From positions 1 through 29,032 of IMG/VR virus record IMGVR_UViG_3300047443_000020: a stretch of 29,032 bases of DNA; one strand, written 5' to 3'. The position numbers were made by a program, and so were the translations under genes. Shown in pieces: positions 23,401-29,032 of this stretch. Numbering within the stretch: the stretch's first letter is position 1; each line of letters starts with the position of its first letter. This DNA comes from a virus. Under the pieces are notes generated by a model. That model did no database searches, was not told the DNA's origin, and saw nothing but the letters and a program-made list of their open reading frames with translations.

Positions 23401-24305
23401 CTGGCGGTGGATGCCTGATCAACGGCAACACTGCCACGAAGACCGGCGCCACAGGCGCGTACGACGCAAGCGCGTATAGCCGAGACGGATACACCGGCGG
23501 CGCGTTCATGTCTGCGAGCGTGACTTCAACGCATAGCAGTCGGCCAATTTTCGGATTGAACACCGACCCGACCGCAGACAACGACTACGGATCAATCGAT
23601 TACGGGATTCACGCATCCTCCAATTGGCAACTTTATGCCTTCGAGTCTGGTGCGGCAATCTTGATCGCTCCGAGCTACACCGTCGACGACGTACTGACGG
23701 TTCAATACGACGGGGCTCGCGTTTACTATTTGCAGAACGGCAATGTTCGGCGAGCAGTCGCTGCCCCGGCAGGCTTGAAGTTCTACTTTGACTCGTCGAT
23801 GCTCGCGCAAGGCGACGTGATCAGGAACATCCGCTTCGGGCCGATGTCTGCGGTGGCTGACATTGGGACGGGTCAATTGGCTCCCGGCGCAGCAACTGAG
23901 ATTCGGGACTATTTGAGCCCCGTGAGCGGCTCCAACTGGAACGGAACCGATTCAAACCCGACCATTGTTGCCGGCGACACATTCATTCCAGTGGTGGCGT
24001 GCACGATCGTTGTGACGGTAACGTTCGAGGCGCTTGGTCAGGCAGCCTGGGACGCGAGGCGATACCTCAATGTGTTCGCCGACCCGTTCAGCGATACAAG
24101 CGGCGGCAGCTTTCTCGGCTCCAGCGCTCAGATCGGAACCCCGCAGTCCATCACAACGGCACGCGCGGCGTACTCCATTCGCGCCTCATTCAACGTGACG
24201 GCCGGGGTGACGTGGATGGTCGGGCTATGCAGTACCAACGTGCCCAGCGGCAGCGGGAATCAGGTCTGGAATGTCCGTGTGCACACAGAACTGATCAAGC
24301 GTTAG
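20469..24305 (+). CDS. Tail tip / host-specificity protein (gpJ-like)
   Basis: The start is ATG 20469 (MAETLAAAITYFAEAAGYAI), one base overlapping the preceding stop, rather than the in-frame 20445. The 1278-aa protein begins with a membrane-like segment (LTAAYAVIIVSSVAISNAQR) followed by the tip core (APRRTIYGRDKVSGPIVYAF, LHIVIKLADHECDAIETVYF) as in lambda gpJ. The middle (about 560-760) has two fibronectin-like domains (LQWTPSATSFV, FRVRAVNALGRASVW). The C-terminal third is a lectin-like region (NWQLYAFESGAA, DVLTVQYDGARVYYLQNG) and probably binds the receptor. It is longer than lambda gpJ (about 1130). It forms the tip and starts infection. Confidence 0.9.
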   Translation: MAETLAAAITYFAEAAGYAITASEALTAAYAVIIVSSVAISNAQRRSAENAQRSALNESLKDRELMIRSAVAPRRTIYGRDKVSGPIVYAFSNGDKGQFLHIVIKLADHECDAIETVYFNEVALPNPDVDGGISSGPFALAGHVDASYTVSTDGSGVATLPAPVTSITTIDQISGSTLETTNLTGWSYGGGTSITGLPPSQPGIVVSYRNNTVRKLVHIEKHLGQSSQVASAELISQSGGVWTSNHAGHGVCYLYVQLEYESDVFGQIGLPNISAVVRGKKVFDPRNSTTVWSQNAALCIADWLRTNPYGIGASSPQVPNAEVANEANISDEVIALDGSGATQPRYVINNSFETTISPQAALEQMLSDCAGRAVWTQGRWLLRVGAYRTPGDAITTDELAGPVTIVPRITRTSLFNAVRVTYKDPAQDWAVVQAPLVTNTTYEAQDGGVRIVRDIQYSSNMDPMRAQRLGKIELERARQSVGVTMVCNLRAYDHAPTDTAPITIDRYGWAAKVFEVLERGFDRGGKLSYTMQETAASVYAWNFGQATVVDPAPDTNLPDPYAPITPVTGLIIQSGTNELLPQADGSLMTRAFLQWTPSATSFVADGGRTEIQWRTIVETDWHDTPFLSGEATNAFVGPLPDGIMVLFRVRAVNALGRASVWNIAAHQVVGKTQPPSNVAGMTAQQVVGGVKISWTEGRPLNADYAKTILKELSVWNDGAASLFEGDASSYTWLAPPQGSHLVLAKHQDTTGNRSTNATGLSFTIDANGLVQWTSINGRPKSFRVGARGFSDTQGPLLGLYDPETGSSLTTSSARSYNFARISRASGGVAFFDRFDIFGGGADAAGQLSGSTLTARMNETGADSIAVVWTSDEPQSNRLSGALPAAMYRCGASQGVFGSPLFKVRSAYVLVGIGGCGEGNGFEAYNGSIDADTNAWCDVAFQIQNGALNVTGSGATPRTLRDYSYTGTLDATSDVALIAGGGCLINGNTATKTGATGAYDASAYSRDGYTGGAFMSASVTSTHSSRPIFGLNTDPTADNDYGSIDYGIHASSNWQLYAFESGAAILIAPSYTVDDVLTVQYDGARVYYLQNGNVRRAVAAPAGLKFYFDSSMLAQGDVIRNIRFGPMSAVADIGTGQLAPGAATEIRDYLSPVSGSNWNGTDSNPTIVAGDTFIPVVACTIVVTVTFEALGQAAWDARRYLNVFADPFSDTSGGSFLGSSAQIGTPQSITTARAAYSIRASFNVTAGVTWMVGLCSTNVPSGSGNQVWNVRVHTELIKR

Positions 24306-24475
24306 AGGCAACTCGGCGGCCTGGGCTGGGTCGAGCACCCGGGTAGGCCGGGTGTTGGCACTGGTGTGGTCTCGGGCGGAGGCGGCGTCTGCTCTTCTTC
24401 GCTGTCGCCGCCGCCCCCGCAGGCGGCGAGCAGGATGGAAAGCAAGAGCGCAGCGGTAAGATGGTTAGCAGCCAC
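24302..24475 (-). CDS. Small proline-rich outer-membrane lipoprotein, 57 aa
   Basis: A GTG start at 24475 is preceded by AGGAGG with 5-base spacing, the best Shine-Dalgarno in the window. The product begins MAANHLTAALLLSILLAACG: a hydrophobic stretch ending in a perfect lipobox LLAAC with the lipidated Cys19, then GGGGDSEEE and a proline-rich tail (PPPPETTPVPTPGLPG). Gly after the Cys favours the outer membrane. Cys47 and Cys56 could form a disulfide. It is antisense, and its stop overlaps the last bases of the tail tip gene. Proline-rich lipoproteins are typical of Rz1 o-spanins, but no inner-membrane partner lies in the same frame region; a receptor-masking or superinfection-exclusion protein is an equal possibility. 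No promoter is clear. Confidence 0.72.
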   Translation of the reverse strand: MAANHLTAALLLSILLAACGGGGDSEEEQTPPPPETTPVPTPGLPGCSTQPRPPSCL

Positions 24476-24505
24476 GTGGGCCTCCTAGTCAGGTTCATGG
24501 GGTCA

Positions 24506-24540
24506 GAGGCCCGCCAGTGTTAGCAGCATTGGCGGGCCTC
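24506..24540. terminator. Strong 11-bp hairpin between the tail tip and lysis genes
   Basis: GAGGCCCGCCA (24506-24516) pairs perfectly with TGGCGGGCCTC (24530-24540) around a 13-base loop. There is no T-run on either strand, so it may terminate weakly in both directions or protect RNA ends. Confidence 0.5.
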
Positions 24541-24612
24541 GCTACTTTCGGGCATAGGTCCGCAGATAGCAACCCCCAAGTTGGCGTCCCCGGGCGCCAG
24601 CGCATCAAATTC

Positions 24613-24638
24613 AGCCCGCCGCGTGCGGGTTTTCTTCT
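24613..24638 (+). terminator. Terminator-like hairpin with T-rich tail
   Basis: AGCCCGC (24613-24619) pairs with GCGGGTT (24625-24631, one G-U) around CGCGT, followed by TTCTTCTTTT. It lies before the lysis-region genes. Confidence 0.6.
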
Positions 24639-24664
24639 TTTGGACCATCACGAAGGCCATGCCA

Positions 24665-24940
24665 ATGGACATCGACGCACGCGCATTCGGCCAGCTCGAG
24701 GGCGAAGTCAAAGCCCTTGCCGCAGCCCTCGAGGCCCAGAACAAGATGTTCGAGGCCACGAGCGCATCGCAGAACCAAGCCCTTGCCGGCCTCGCGCAGG
24801 AACTGGCGGAAGTCAGCAAGACGCTGTCCGAGGCCCGCGGCGGTTGGCGAACGCTGATCTGGATTGCTGGGGCCAGCGCTTCGGCCGCCGGTGCGGTCAC
24901 TTGGGTACTTCAGCACATCACGTTCCGACCCGGCGCCTGA
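24665..24940 (+). CDS. Coiled-coil protein with C-terminal membrane anchor (holin-like candidate), 91 aa
   Basis: Two in-frame ATGs (24659, 24665) follow GAAGG (24652-24656); only 24665 is at a normal distance (8 bases), so it is the preferred start. The product begins MDIDARAFGQLEGEVKALAA, a coiled coil of about 60 residues (EVKALAAALEAQNKMFEATS, LAGLAQELAEVSKTLSE), followed by one membrane segment (TLIWIAGASASAAGAVTWVL). This is the layout of XhlA-type holin-associated proteins. It sits upstream of the endolysin, but one TM and a long coil argue against a classic holin; it may be a partner. Confidence 0.68.
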   Translation: MDIDARAFGQLEGEVKALAAALEAQNKMFEATSASQNQALAGLAQELAEVSKTLSEARGGWRTLIWIAGASASAAGAVTWVLQHITFRPGA

Positions 24941-24950
24941 GCGAGCGCCA

Positions 24951-24982
24951 GTGAAGTTGCGCCTCGTCAAGTGAATTTGCGC
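24951..24982 (+). repeat. 12-bp direct repeat at 20-bp spacing
   Basis: GTGAAGTTGCGC (24951-24962) and GTGAATTTGCGC (24971-24982) differ at one position and start 20 bases apart, about two helical turns. This suits a pair of protein-binding sites, but no known site is matched. It lies in a 92-base gap between genes. Confidence 0.35.
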
Positions 24983-25032
24983 GCCCAGTCGCTCTCACAG
25001 CTTCGTTCTCATCCTCCCTAGGAATATGTCCC

Positions 25033-25257
25033 ATGCGAACCATCGTCCTGTGCGCCATCGTTGGCGCGTCCGGCATTGCCGCCTTTGCGGGAGGGATCTG
25101 GCTCGCGCGGCCGGACGGAGCGTACATGCCGCTCGACGATGAGCAGGTCGCCATGTGCAAGGCCACGGGTGGCTGCACGGTCACGCCTGTTGCGCTACTT
25201 CGATACATGCACAAGCAGTTGGAGCAGTGCAAAGGCAACGACAAGGATCGCACATGA
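25033..25257 (+). CDS. Small single-TM protein in lysis region, 74 aa
   Basis: ATG 25033 follows AGGA (25020-25023) with 9 bases of spacing. The product begins MRTIVLCAIVGASGIAAFAG: one N-terminal membrane segment (about 3-24), then a short periplasmic part with Cys pairs (MCKATGGCT) and a helix (LLRYMHKQLEQCKGNDKD). It overlaps the endolysin start as ATGA. A small membrane protein directly before the endolysin is a common place for a holin, antiholin or inner-membrane spanin. It is short for an i-spanin and has no long coil. Unrecognised beyond that. Confidence 0.65.
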   Translation: MRTIVLCAIVGASGIAAFAGGIWLARPDGAYMPLDDEQVAMCKATGGCTVTPVALLRYMHKQLEQCKGNDKDRT

Positions 25258-25862
25258 CTCCGCAAACGCTTGCGGCCTGCACCGGCGCGCGGATCGATCG
25301 CGCCCGCACGCACGCGCCGTTCATCACGCAGGCAATGGACGAATACCTGATCGTCTCACCTGAGCGGCAGGCCGCCTTCCTGGCGCAGATCGGCCACGAG
25401 ACGGGTGGACTCCATTGGACCGAAGAACTGTGGGGCATCGTCGCAACGCCGCAGCAGACGCGCTATGAACGCGACTTCGAGCAACCATGGCCTTCCAGCC
25501 CACAGGAGGCCAAGCTGCCGCAGTTCGAACGCAACCGGCTGGCCTATGCGCTGGGCAACACGGAGCGTGGCGACGGGGTGCGATTCAAGGGGCGCGGCGA
25601 CATCATGGTCACGGGCCGATTCAACTACGGCAAGACGGGGCAGGCACTCGGCGTTGACCTGATTTCCAGGCCTGAACAACTTGCGCTGCCCGGGCTGGCG
25701 GCGCGGGCCGGCGGGCTCTTCTGGAAGACGCATGGACTGAACGAGTTGGCCGATGTGGGCGACTTCTTCACGATCACGCGCCGCGTGAACGGCGGCACCA
25801 ACGGCATGGCGCAGCGACTCGCGCTGTGGGCGAGCGCCAAGGCTGCGCTGGGGGTTGCATGA
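25254..25862 (+). CDS. Endolysin, glycoside hydrolase family 19
   Basis: The start is ATG 25254 (MTPQTLAACTGARIDRARTH), overlapping the preceding stop; the longer frame from 25155 lies inside another gene. The 202-aa protein matches phage GH19 lysozyme-like endolysins: FLAQIGHETGGLHWTEELWG carries the two expected acidic residues (E of HETGG and an E of WTEEL), followed by RYERDFE, LGNTERGDGVRFKGRGDIMV and TRRVNGGTNGMAQR, all typical. It cleaves the glycan strands of peptidoglycan. There is no signal peptide, so release needs a holin. Assignment is firm. Confidence 0.93.
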   Translation: MTPQTLAACTGARIDRARTHAPFITQAMDEYLIVSPERQAAFLAQIGHETGGLHWTEELWGIVATPQQTRYERDFEQPWPSSPQEAKLPQFERNRLAYALGNTERGDGVRFKGRGDIMVTGRFNYGKTGQALGVDLISRPEQLALPGLAARAGGLFWKTHGLNELADVGDFFTITRRVNGGTNGMAQRLALWASAKAALGVA

Positions 25863-26245
25863 GCACCACGCCACCCCGCAACCCGCTGACAGAGTCCGAC
25901 AAGGACGCCTTCGACGTCTATCTGCTGCACTGGCAGGAAGTGCTCGGGCTCATTGACTGGCGCATCCGCCGCTCGCGCAAGAAGCCAGCCGCCAAGGCGA
26001 ACATGGCGGATATAAAGATCTACCACGTCCCGCGCATGGCGAACGTGTTTCTGGGGGATGACTTCGGCGGAATGCCGGTCACAGACGAGTCGTTGAGCGA
26101 GGTGGCTTTGCATGAGTGCCTGCACGTTCTGCTGGCTGAACTCGTGAATCAGGTCGACTACGGCATTGAAGGGGCGGCGAGAGACAGTGCCGAGCATCGC
26201 GTGGTGCATGTGCTGGAGAAGTTGCTGCTCAAAGGGTCGTCATGA
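25859..26245 (+). CDS. Putative zinc metallopeptidase-like protein (HExxH)
   Basis: ATG 25859 overlaps the endolysin stop. The 128-aa protein begins MSTTPPRNPLTESDKDAFDV and holds a helix with H85-E86-C87-L88-H89 (ALHECLHVLLAELVNQ), the zinc-binding HExxH motif of metallopeptidases. A downstream helix (ARDSAEHRVVHVLEKLL) could supply the third ligand. The N-terminal helices contain WQEVLGLIDWRIRRSRKK. There is no signal peptide. It resembles minimal gluzincin or SprT-like folds, but no substrate is known. It could cleave host or phage proteins late in infection or be a structural relict. It overlaps the next gene by ATGA. Confidence 0.68.
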   Translation: MSTTPPRNPLTESDKDAFDVYLLHWQEVLGLIDWRIRRSRKKPAAKANMADIKIYHVPRMANVFLGDDFGGMPVTDESLSEVALHECLHVLLAELVNQVDYGIEGAARDSAEHRVVHVLEKLLLKGSS

Positions 26246-27426
26246 AGGTCGACAAGAACCTGACCCAGTTCGCGACCGTACGGCAGCTTGAATACATCGA
26301 CGCCATCAACCAACACGGCAGCCACCGCAAGGCGGCGAAGGCGCTTGGCGTCAGCAACGGCACGATTGGCGATTCCATCGTCGCGTTGAAGAAGAAGGCG
26401 GCACTCGCCGGCTACAGCCCAGAGCATCACCTGACCCGCCCGATCGCGCCGGGCCTGAAGATGCGCGGCACGAGCCAACTCTACCGACGCGGCGAAGCGG
26501 AGCCGGTCCTTGAGTGGATCAAGACGTCGGCCAATGAGGAAATGCGCGCCGCCGCGCAGAAGGCAGCGTTTGAGGCGCTGGCCGAAGAGCTCCCGCGGCT
26601 CCTTCCAGTTGGCGCGCCCCCATCCGTCAGCCAACGCTTGGCGACGGTCTACACGCTCACAGATAGTCACGTGGGGGCCATGTGTTGGCATCGCGAGGGC
26701 GGGGCCGATTGGGACTTGCGCATTGCCGAGCACACTTTGGTCGGGTGCTTCGAGAAGATGGTGGCCGCCTCCCCCAATTCGCGCATCGGCATCGTCGCGC
26801 AACTTGGCGACTTTCTGCATCAGGACGGGATCAGCGCCGTGACCCCGTTGCACGGCAACCTGCTCGACGCGGACGGTCGCTTTACGAAGGTCGTGCAGGT
26901 CGCGGTGCGCGTATTGCGCAGGGTGGTAGACCTAGCGCTTGCGAAGCATGAGAAGGTTGTCGTGCTGATGGCCGAAGGCAATCACGACATCAGTTCCTCG
27001 ATCTGGCTGCGCACGATGTTCGCGGCACTGTACGAGAACGAGCCGCGCATCGAGGTCATCGACTCGCCGCTACCGTACTACTGCCTGCAGCATGGTAAGA
27101 CCATGCTTGCATGGCATCACGGACACCTGAGCAAGAACGACCAGTTGCCGATTCTCTTTGCCTCGCAATTCCCGGCAATCTGGGGTGCCACGACAAAAAG
27201 ATATGCCCACACGGGCCACAGACATCACGTCGAAGAGAAGGAGCATTCCGGTATCACCGTGATGCAGCACACCACGCTGACGGCGCGCGATGCATATGCG
27301 GCTCGCGGCGGTTGGATCGCCGATCGTGCCGTGACGGCCGTGACCTATGACGACCAGTTCGGCAAGCACTCTACGGTCACCATCTGCCCAGAAATGCTGG
27401 AGGACTACCGGAGCAGCGGCTCATGA
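26242..27426 (+). CDS. HTH-metallophosphoesterase fusion protein
   Basis: The 394-aa protein begins MKVDKNLTQFATVRQLEYID. Residues about 10-55 form a helix-turn-helix (GSHRKAAKALGVSNGTIGDS). Residues about 133-370 carry the calcineurin-like phosphoesterase motifs in order: D141-S-H143, G189-D190, GNHD 246-249, HHGH 292-295 and GHRH 325-328. This set of metal ligands is complete, so an active binuclear metal site is likely. The HTH suggests a DNA substrate, as for Mre11/SbcD-type nucleases, but a DNA partner protein is not seen. It is coupled on both sides by ATGA overlaps. Possible roles include DNA processing or cleavage of host DNA; no packaging role is visible. Confidence 0.87.
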   Translation: MKVDKNLTQFATVRQLEYIDAINQHGSHRKAAKALGVSNGTIGDSIVALKKKAALAGYSPEHHLTRPIAPGLKMRGTSQLYRRGEAEPVLEWIKTSANEEMRAAAQKAAFEALAEELPRLLPVGAPPSVSQRLATVYTLTDSHVGAMCWHREGGADWDLRIAEHTLVGCFEKMVAASPNSRIGIVAQLGDFLHQDGISAVTPLHGNLLDADGRFTKVVQVAVRVLRRVVDLALAKHEKVVVLMAEGNHDISSSIWLRTMFAALYENEPRIEVIDSPLPYYCLQHGKTMLAWHHGHLSKNDQLPILFASQFPAIWGATTKRYAHTGHRHHVEEKEHSGITVMQHTTLTARDAYAARGGWIADRAVTAVTYDDQFGKHSTVTICPEMLEDYRSSGS

Positions 27427-27884
27427 ATCCTCGCATTGTCGGCACCGCCGGCAGCATCGCCCTGCACGCCCTGTTGATCCTGTCGCTGCTCCACATCACC
27501 GGCACGGCACCCAAGCCCCCACCGCAGCACACCGACTGGAAAGACGAACCCGAGCAGGTCACCAAGCTGCTGCGCGGCGCCGATCAGGGCCTGGTGCCCA
27601 CAACCCCAATCGCGGACGGGCAGACGATCGCTGGCGGCATCACATGTGCCGACCGAAGCTACGTCGGGATCGGCATCATGATCGCCTCCTTCATGGACCG
27701 CGTGATGATGGTCGGCGACGACACGCCGGCCTCACGCGCTGGCCTGCTGCCTGGCGACTTCATCCTGAACCCGGGCGAGCTCGGAACGAACTTCGAAGAA
27801 GGCCACGTCCTGAACCTGCGCGTCTCGCGCGATGGCGTCGAGATGGCGATCACGGTCGCGGTGCGGCGCATCTGCCAGGACTGA
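27423..27884 (+). CDS. Membrane-anchored PDZ-domain protein, 153 aa
   Basis: The product begins MNPRIVGTAGSIALHALLIL, with one TonB-like N-terminal membrane segment (about 8-24), then a Pro-rich periplasmic linker (TGTAPKPPPQHTDW). Residues about 78-150 read as a PDZ domain: SYVGIGIMIASFMDRVMMVG, then TPASRAGLLPGDFILN (the SxAGLxxGDxI signature) and RVSRDGVEMAITVAVRR. Cys75 and Cys151 flank the domain and may form a disulfide, consistent with the periplasm. PDZ domains bind C-termini of partner proteins. In this lysis-near region it may regulate a host envelope protease or act as a scaffold; this is inference. The gene starts inside an ATGA overlap. Confidence 0.82.
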   Translation: MNPRIVGTAGSIALHALLILSLLHITGTAPKPPPQHTDWKDEPEQVTKLLRGADQGLVPTTPIADGQTIAGGITCADRSYVGIGIMIASFMDRVMMVGDDTPASRAGLLPGDFILNPGELGTNFEEGHVLNLRVSRDGVEMAITVAVRRICQD

Positions 27885-27885
27885 A

Positions 27886-27913
27886 GTCCGAAGTTTGCGG
27901 GCGTTTATCGGAC
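27886..27913 (+). promoter_or_regulatory. Hairpin next to a Shine-Dalgarno
   Basis: GTCCGA (27886-27891) pairs with TCGGAC (27908-27913) across 16 bases; the AGGA ribosome-binding element of the next gene begins at 27914. It could modulate translation or mark a weak stop. Confidence 0.35.
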
Positions 27914-27926
27914 AGGAATGTTCACC

Positions 27927-28175
27927 ATGAGCACCAATGTAAACAATGAGCAACGCTTTCCGATCGGCGCACCCAAGAACCGCAAGCCGGAAGGCGACAT
28001 CCCGAAGCCGGTGCCGGGCCGACCGAACTGGTGGGTCAAGCGTGACGGCGTTCCCTACTACGTCGAGCCTCCGGTGCCTCTGCCAGACCTCACGCTCTGC
28101 CTGAGCCCGGCCGTCGCCTGGATGGTCGACCGGCTCGAATCCGTTCAACCTGCTGCACCCGCAGCCGAACTTTGA
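27927..28175 (+). CDS. Hypothetical proline-rich protein, 82 aa
   Basis: AGGA at 27914-27917 is 9 bases before ATG 27927 but touches the other in-frame ATG at 27918, so 27927 is the better start. The product begins MSTNVNNEQRFPIGAPKNRK, has a Pro/Lys-rich first half (GDIPKPVPGRPNWWVKRDG), then YYVEPPVPLPDLTLCLSPA and a short hydrophobic helix near the end. I do not recognise it. Its position between the PDZ protein and the small membrane proteins gives no clear function. Confidence 0.65.
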   Translation: MSTNVNNEQRFPIGAPKNRKPEGDIPKPVPGRPNWWVKRDGVPYYVEPPVPLPDLTLCLSPAVAWMVDRLESVQPAAPAAEL

Positions 28176-28185
28176 AAGTGACCCC

Positions 28186-28413
28186 ATGGACCTCATGAAA
28201 CTCCGCTTCGTGCTCGCTGTCGCGGCGCTGTTCGCGATCGTCGCGTTCTCGGCCGGCGTGCTGTTCTACGGCCGCGACTTGACGCAGATCCAAGTCGCGC
28301 TGCTCACGCTGCTCGCATCGGCGCTCATCGCAGAAGCCAAGGCGTCGTCGTCGTGGGCCTTCGATGGCGTACCCGACAAGCCTGCCGCGCCTCCTGTTCC
28401 ACCCACCGCCTGA
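28186..28413 (+). CDS. Two-TM small membrane protein (class II holin candidate), 75 aa
   Basis: ATG 28186 has GAAAG (28174-28178) with 7-base spacing. The product begins MDLMKLRFVLAVAALFAIVA. It has two hydrophobic segments (about 7-26 and 34-50; FVLAVAALFAIVAFSAGVLF and IQVALLTLLASALIAEA) joined by a short turn, then a Pro-rich tail (DKPAAPPVPPTA). Two TM segments and about 75 residues are the size and topology of class II holins. Its position a few genes after the endolysin fits, but no holin family motif is certain. Coiled-coil protein 24665-24940 is the other candidate. Confidence 0.7.
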   Translation: MDLMKLRFVLAVAALFAIVAFSAGVLFYGRDLTQIQVALLTLLASALIAEAKASSSWAFDGVPDKPAAPPVPPTA

Positions 28414-28428
28414 AAGGCACGCAACCCC

Positions 28429-28794
28429 ATGAAACAATCCATGAAACGATTCACTGACTTCCGCACCTGGATGCTGCTCGCCGCAGCGATGTGCCTCGCC
28501 GCCTGCGCGCAGCTCGGCATTCCCGCCGCCGACACGTTCAACAAGAAGCTCGCCGCCGGCTACGTCGCTGTCGGCGCTGTGGCCGAAGCCGCGAACAACG
28601 CCGTCGTCTCTGGTGCGCTGTCCAAGAGCGACGCCAAGAACGTGCTCGCCAGTGCCGAAGCCGCTGTGCAAGGCCTCGACCTTGCCTCCACCATGAGCAA
28701 GACCGACATGGCCGGCGCCTCGACGCGCCTGGACCTGACGATTGCGGCGATCACCGCGCTGCAAACATACCTCATCTCGAAAGGAGCGCACTGA
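28429..28794 (+). CDS. Lipoprotein, 121 aa
   Basis: ATG 28429 follows AAAGG (28413-28417). The N-terminus MKQSMKRFTDFRTWMLLAAA leads to a lipobox LAAC with Cys26, so it is probably a lipoprotein; +2 Ala suggests the outer membrane. The rest is a helical Ala-rich body (LAAGYVAVGAVAEAANNAVV, LTIAAITALQTYLISKG). No domain is recognised. A phage-encoded outer-membrane lipoprotein may modify receptors or help lysis; the alternative is a lysogenic conversion gene. A downstream ATG (28441) in frame is possible. The stop overlaps the next ATG by one base. Confidence 0.75.
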   Translation: MKQSMKRFTDFRTWMLLAAAMCLAACAQLGIPAADTFNKKLAAGYVAVGAVAEAANNAVVSGALSKSDAKNVLASAEAAVQGLDLASTMSKTDMAGASTRLDLTIAAITALQTYLISKGAH

Positions 28795-28973
28795 TGGGCG
28801 CCGCTGAAGTCCTGGGCTTGGCCCTCACCGCGCTCGAGCACGCGGCTTCGCTGTCGGCGATCTACCAGAAGGCGCAGGCCGAGGGTGGACGCGATCTGAC
28901 GGCGGATGAAGGCGCTGCGGTGCGCTCGGCCGCGCTGGCGAGCATTGGGAAGCTGGCGGCGACGCTGGCCTGA
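28794..28973 (+). CDS. Hypothetical helical protein, 59 aa
   Basis: The ATG at 28794 shares one base with the lipoprotein stop and has AAAGGAG seven bases upstream, a near-perfect site. The product begins MGAAEVLGLALTALEHAASL and is almost fully helical (YQKAQAEGGRDLTADEGA), with an Ala-rich C-terminus. It has no membrane segment. I do not recognise it, but its ribosome binding site is strong, so it is very likely translated. Similar short Ala-rich proteins follow lysis genes in many phages. Confidence 0.68.
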   Translation: MGAAEVLGLALTALEHAASLSAIYQKAQAEGGRDLTADEGAAVRSAALASIGKLAATLA

Positions 28974-28989
28974 GCATGAAGCGGTAGCC

Positions 28990-29014
28990 GCAGTTGCCCA
29001 CGCGCGGCAACTGC
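28990..29014. terminator. Perfect 9-bp hairpin at the end of the window
   Basis: GCAGTTGCC (28990-28998) pairs with GGCAACTGC (29006-29014) around CACGCGC. It lies 17 bases after the last gene. There is no T-run, so terminator function is likely but unproven. Confidence 0.5.
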
Positions 29015-29032
29015 CTGCGATTCCAAGCCCCC

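Noticed and set aside
24336-24354. 7-bp hairpin CACCCGG/CCGGGTG as terminator of the tail tip gene
   Set aside because: It has no T-run and lies inside the coding sequence of the antisense lipoprotein, so it may be a codon effect.
24295-24498. 67-codon minus frame beginning MNLTRRPTWLL over the same region as the lipoprotein
   Set aside because: The overlapping minus frame starting GTG 24475 has a better Shine-Dalgarno, a lipobox and sensible composition; this one is Arg/Pro-rich and lacks a lipobox.

Overview
This window is one contiguous, GC-rich block of the late genes of a tailed phage or prophage with a siphovirus-type tail: head, adhesin/fibre, neck, tail and lysis modules. No integrase, repressor, terminase, portal or tRNA gene is present, so a free phage and a prophage cannot be told apart here. 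A Gram-negative host, plausibly a high-GC proteobacterium, is suggested by lipobox proteins, a Sec signal peptide and a GH19-type endolysin; this is inference. Nearly every gene is on the + strand and most are joined by 1-8 base overlaps (ATGA, GTGA), with a few hairpin terminators as punctuation.

Layout: 1-2151 holds a head morphogenesis protein (5' truncated), an HslV/proteasome-like peptidase and small accessory genes including a zinc ribbon. 2348-5592 holds scaffold, P22-type major capsid protein, two small proteins and a likely decoration protein. 5610-12729 is an unusual block of about 7 kb with two antisense HNH homing endonucleases and a run of adhesin-like proteins: a short repeat protein, a beta-helix protein with a Sec signal peptide, a beta-sandwich protein, a small virion protein and a 738-aa fibre with about 20 copies of a 22-residue repeat. 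12722-14783 holds the fibre-tail adaptor, head-tail connector genes and tail terminator. 14857-24305 holds tail tube, tail assembly chaperones joined by a -1 frameshift at GGGAAAC, tape measure, distal tail/hub proteins, an NlpC/P60-like protein and the gpJ-like tail tip protein.

From 24302 to the end lies the lysis and accessory region: a small proline-rich lipoprotein gene on the minus strand (24302-24475), small membrane proteins, a GH19 endolysin, an HExxH protein, an HTH-metallophosphoesterase fusion, a membrane-anchored PDZ protein, a two-TM holin candidate and a second lipoprotein.

The most interesting items are the repeat fibre and its related short copy, the paired antisense homing endonucleases whose flanks have altered codon use, the HslV-like peptidase in the head operon, the overlooked antisense lipoprotein, and the envelope-directed set (PDZ, HExxH, lipoproteins) next to the endolysin. 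No stretch over 300 bases lacks a gene; the longest, 2152-2347, holds two tandem terminators.
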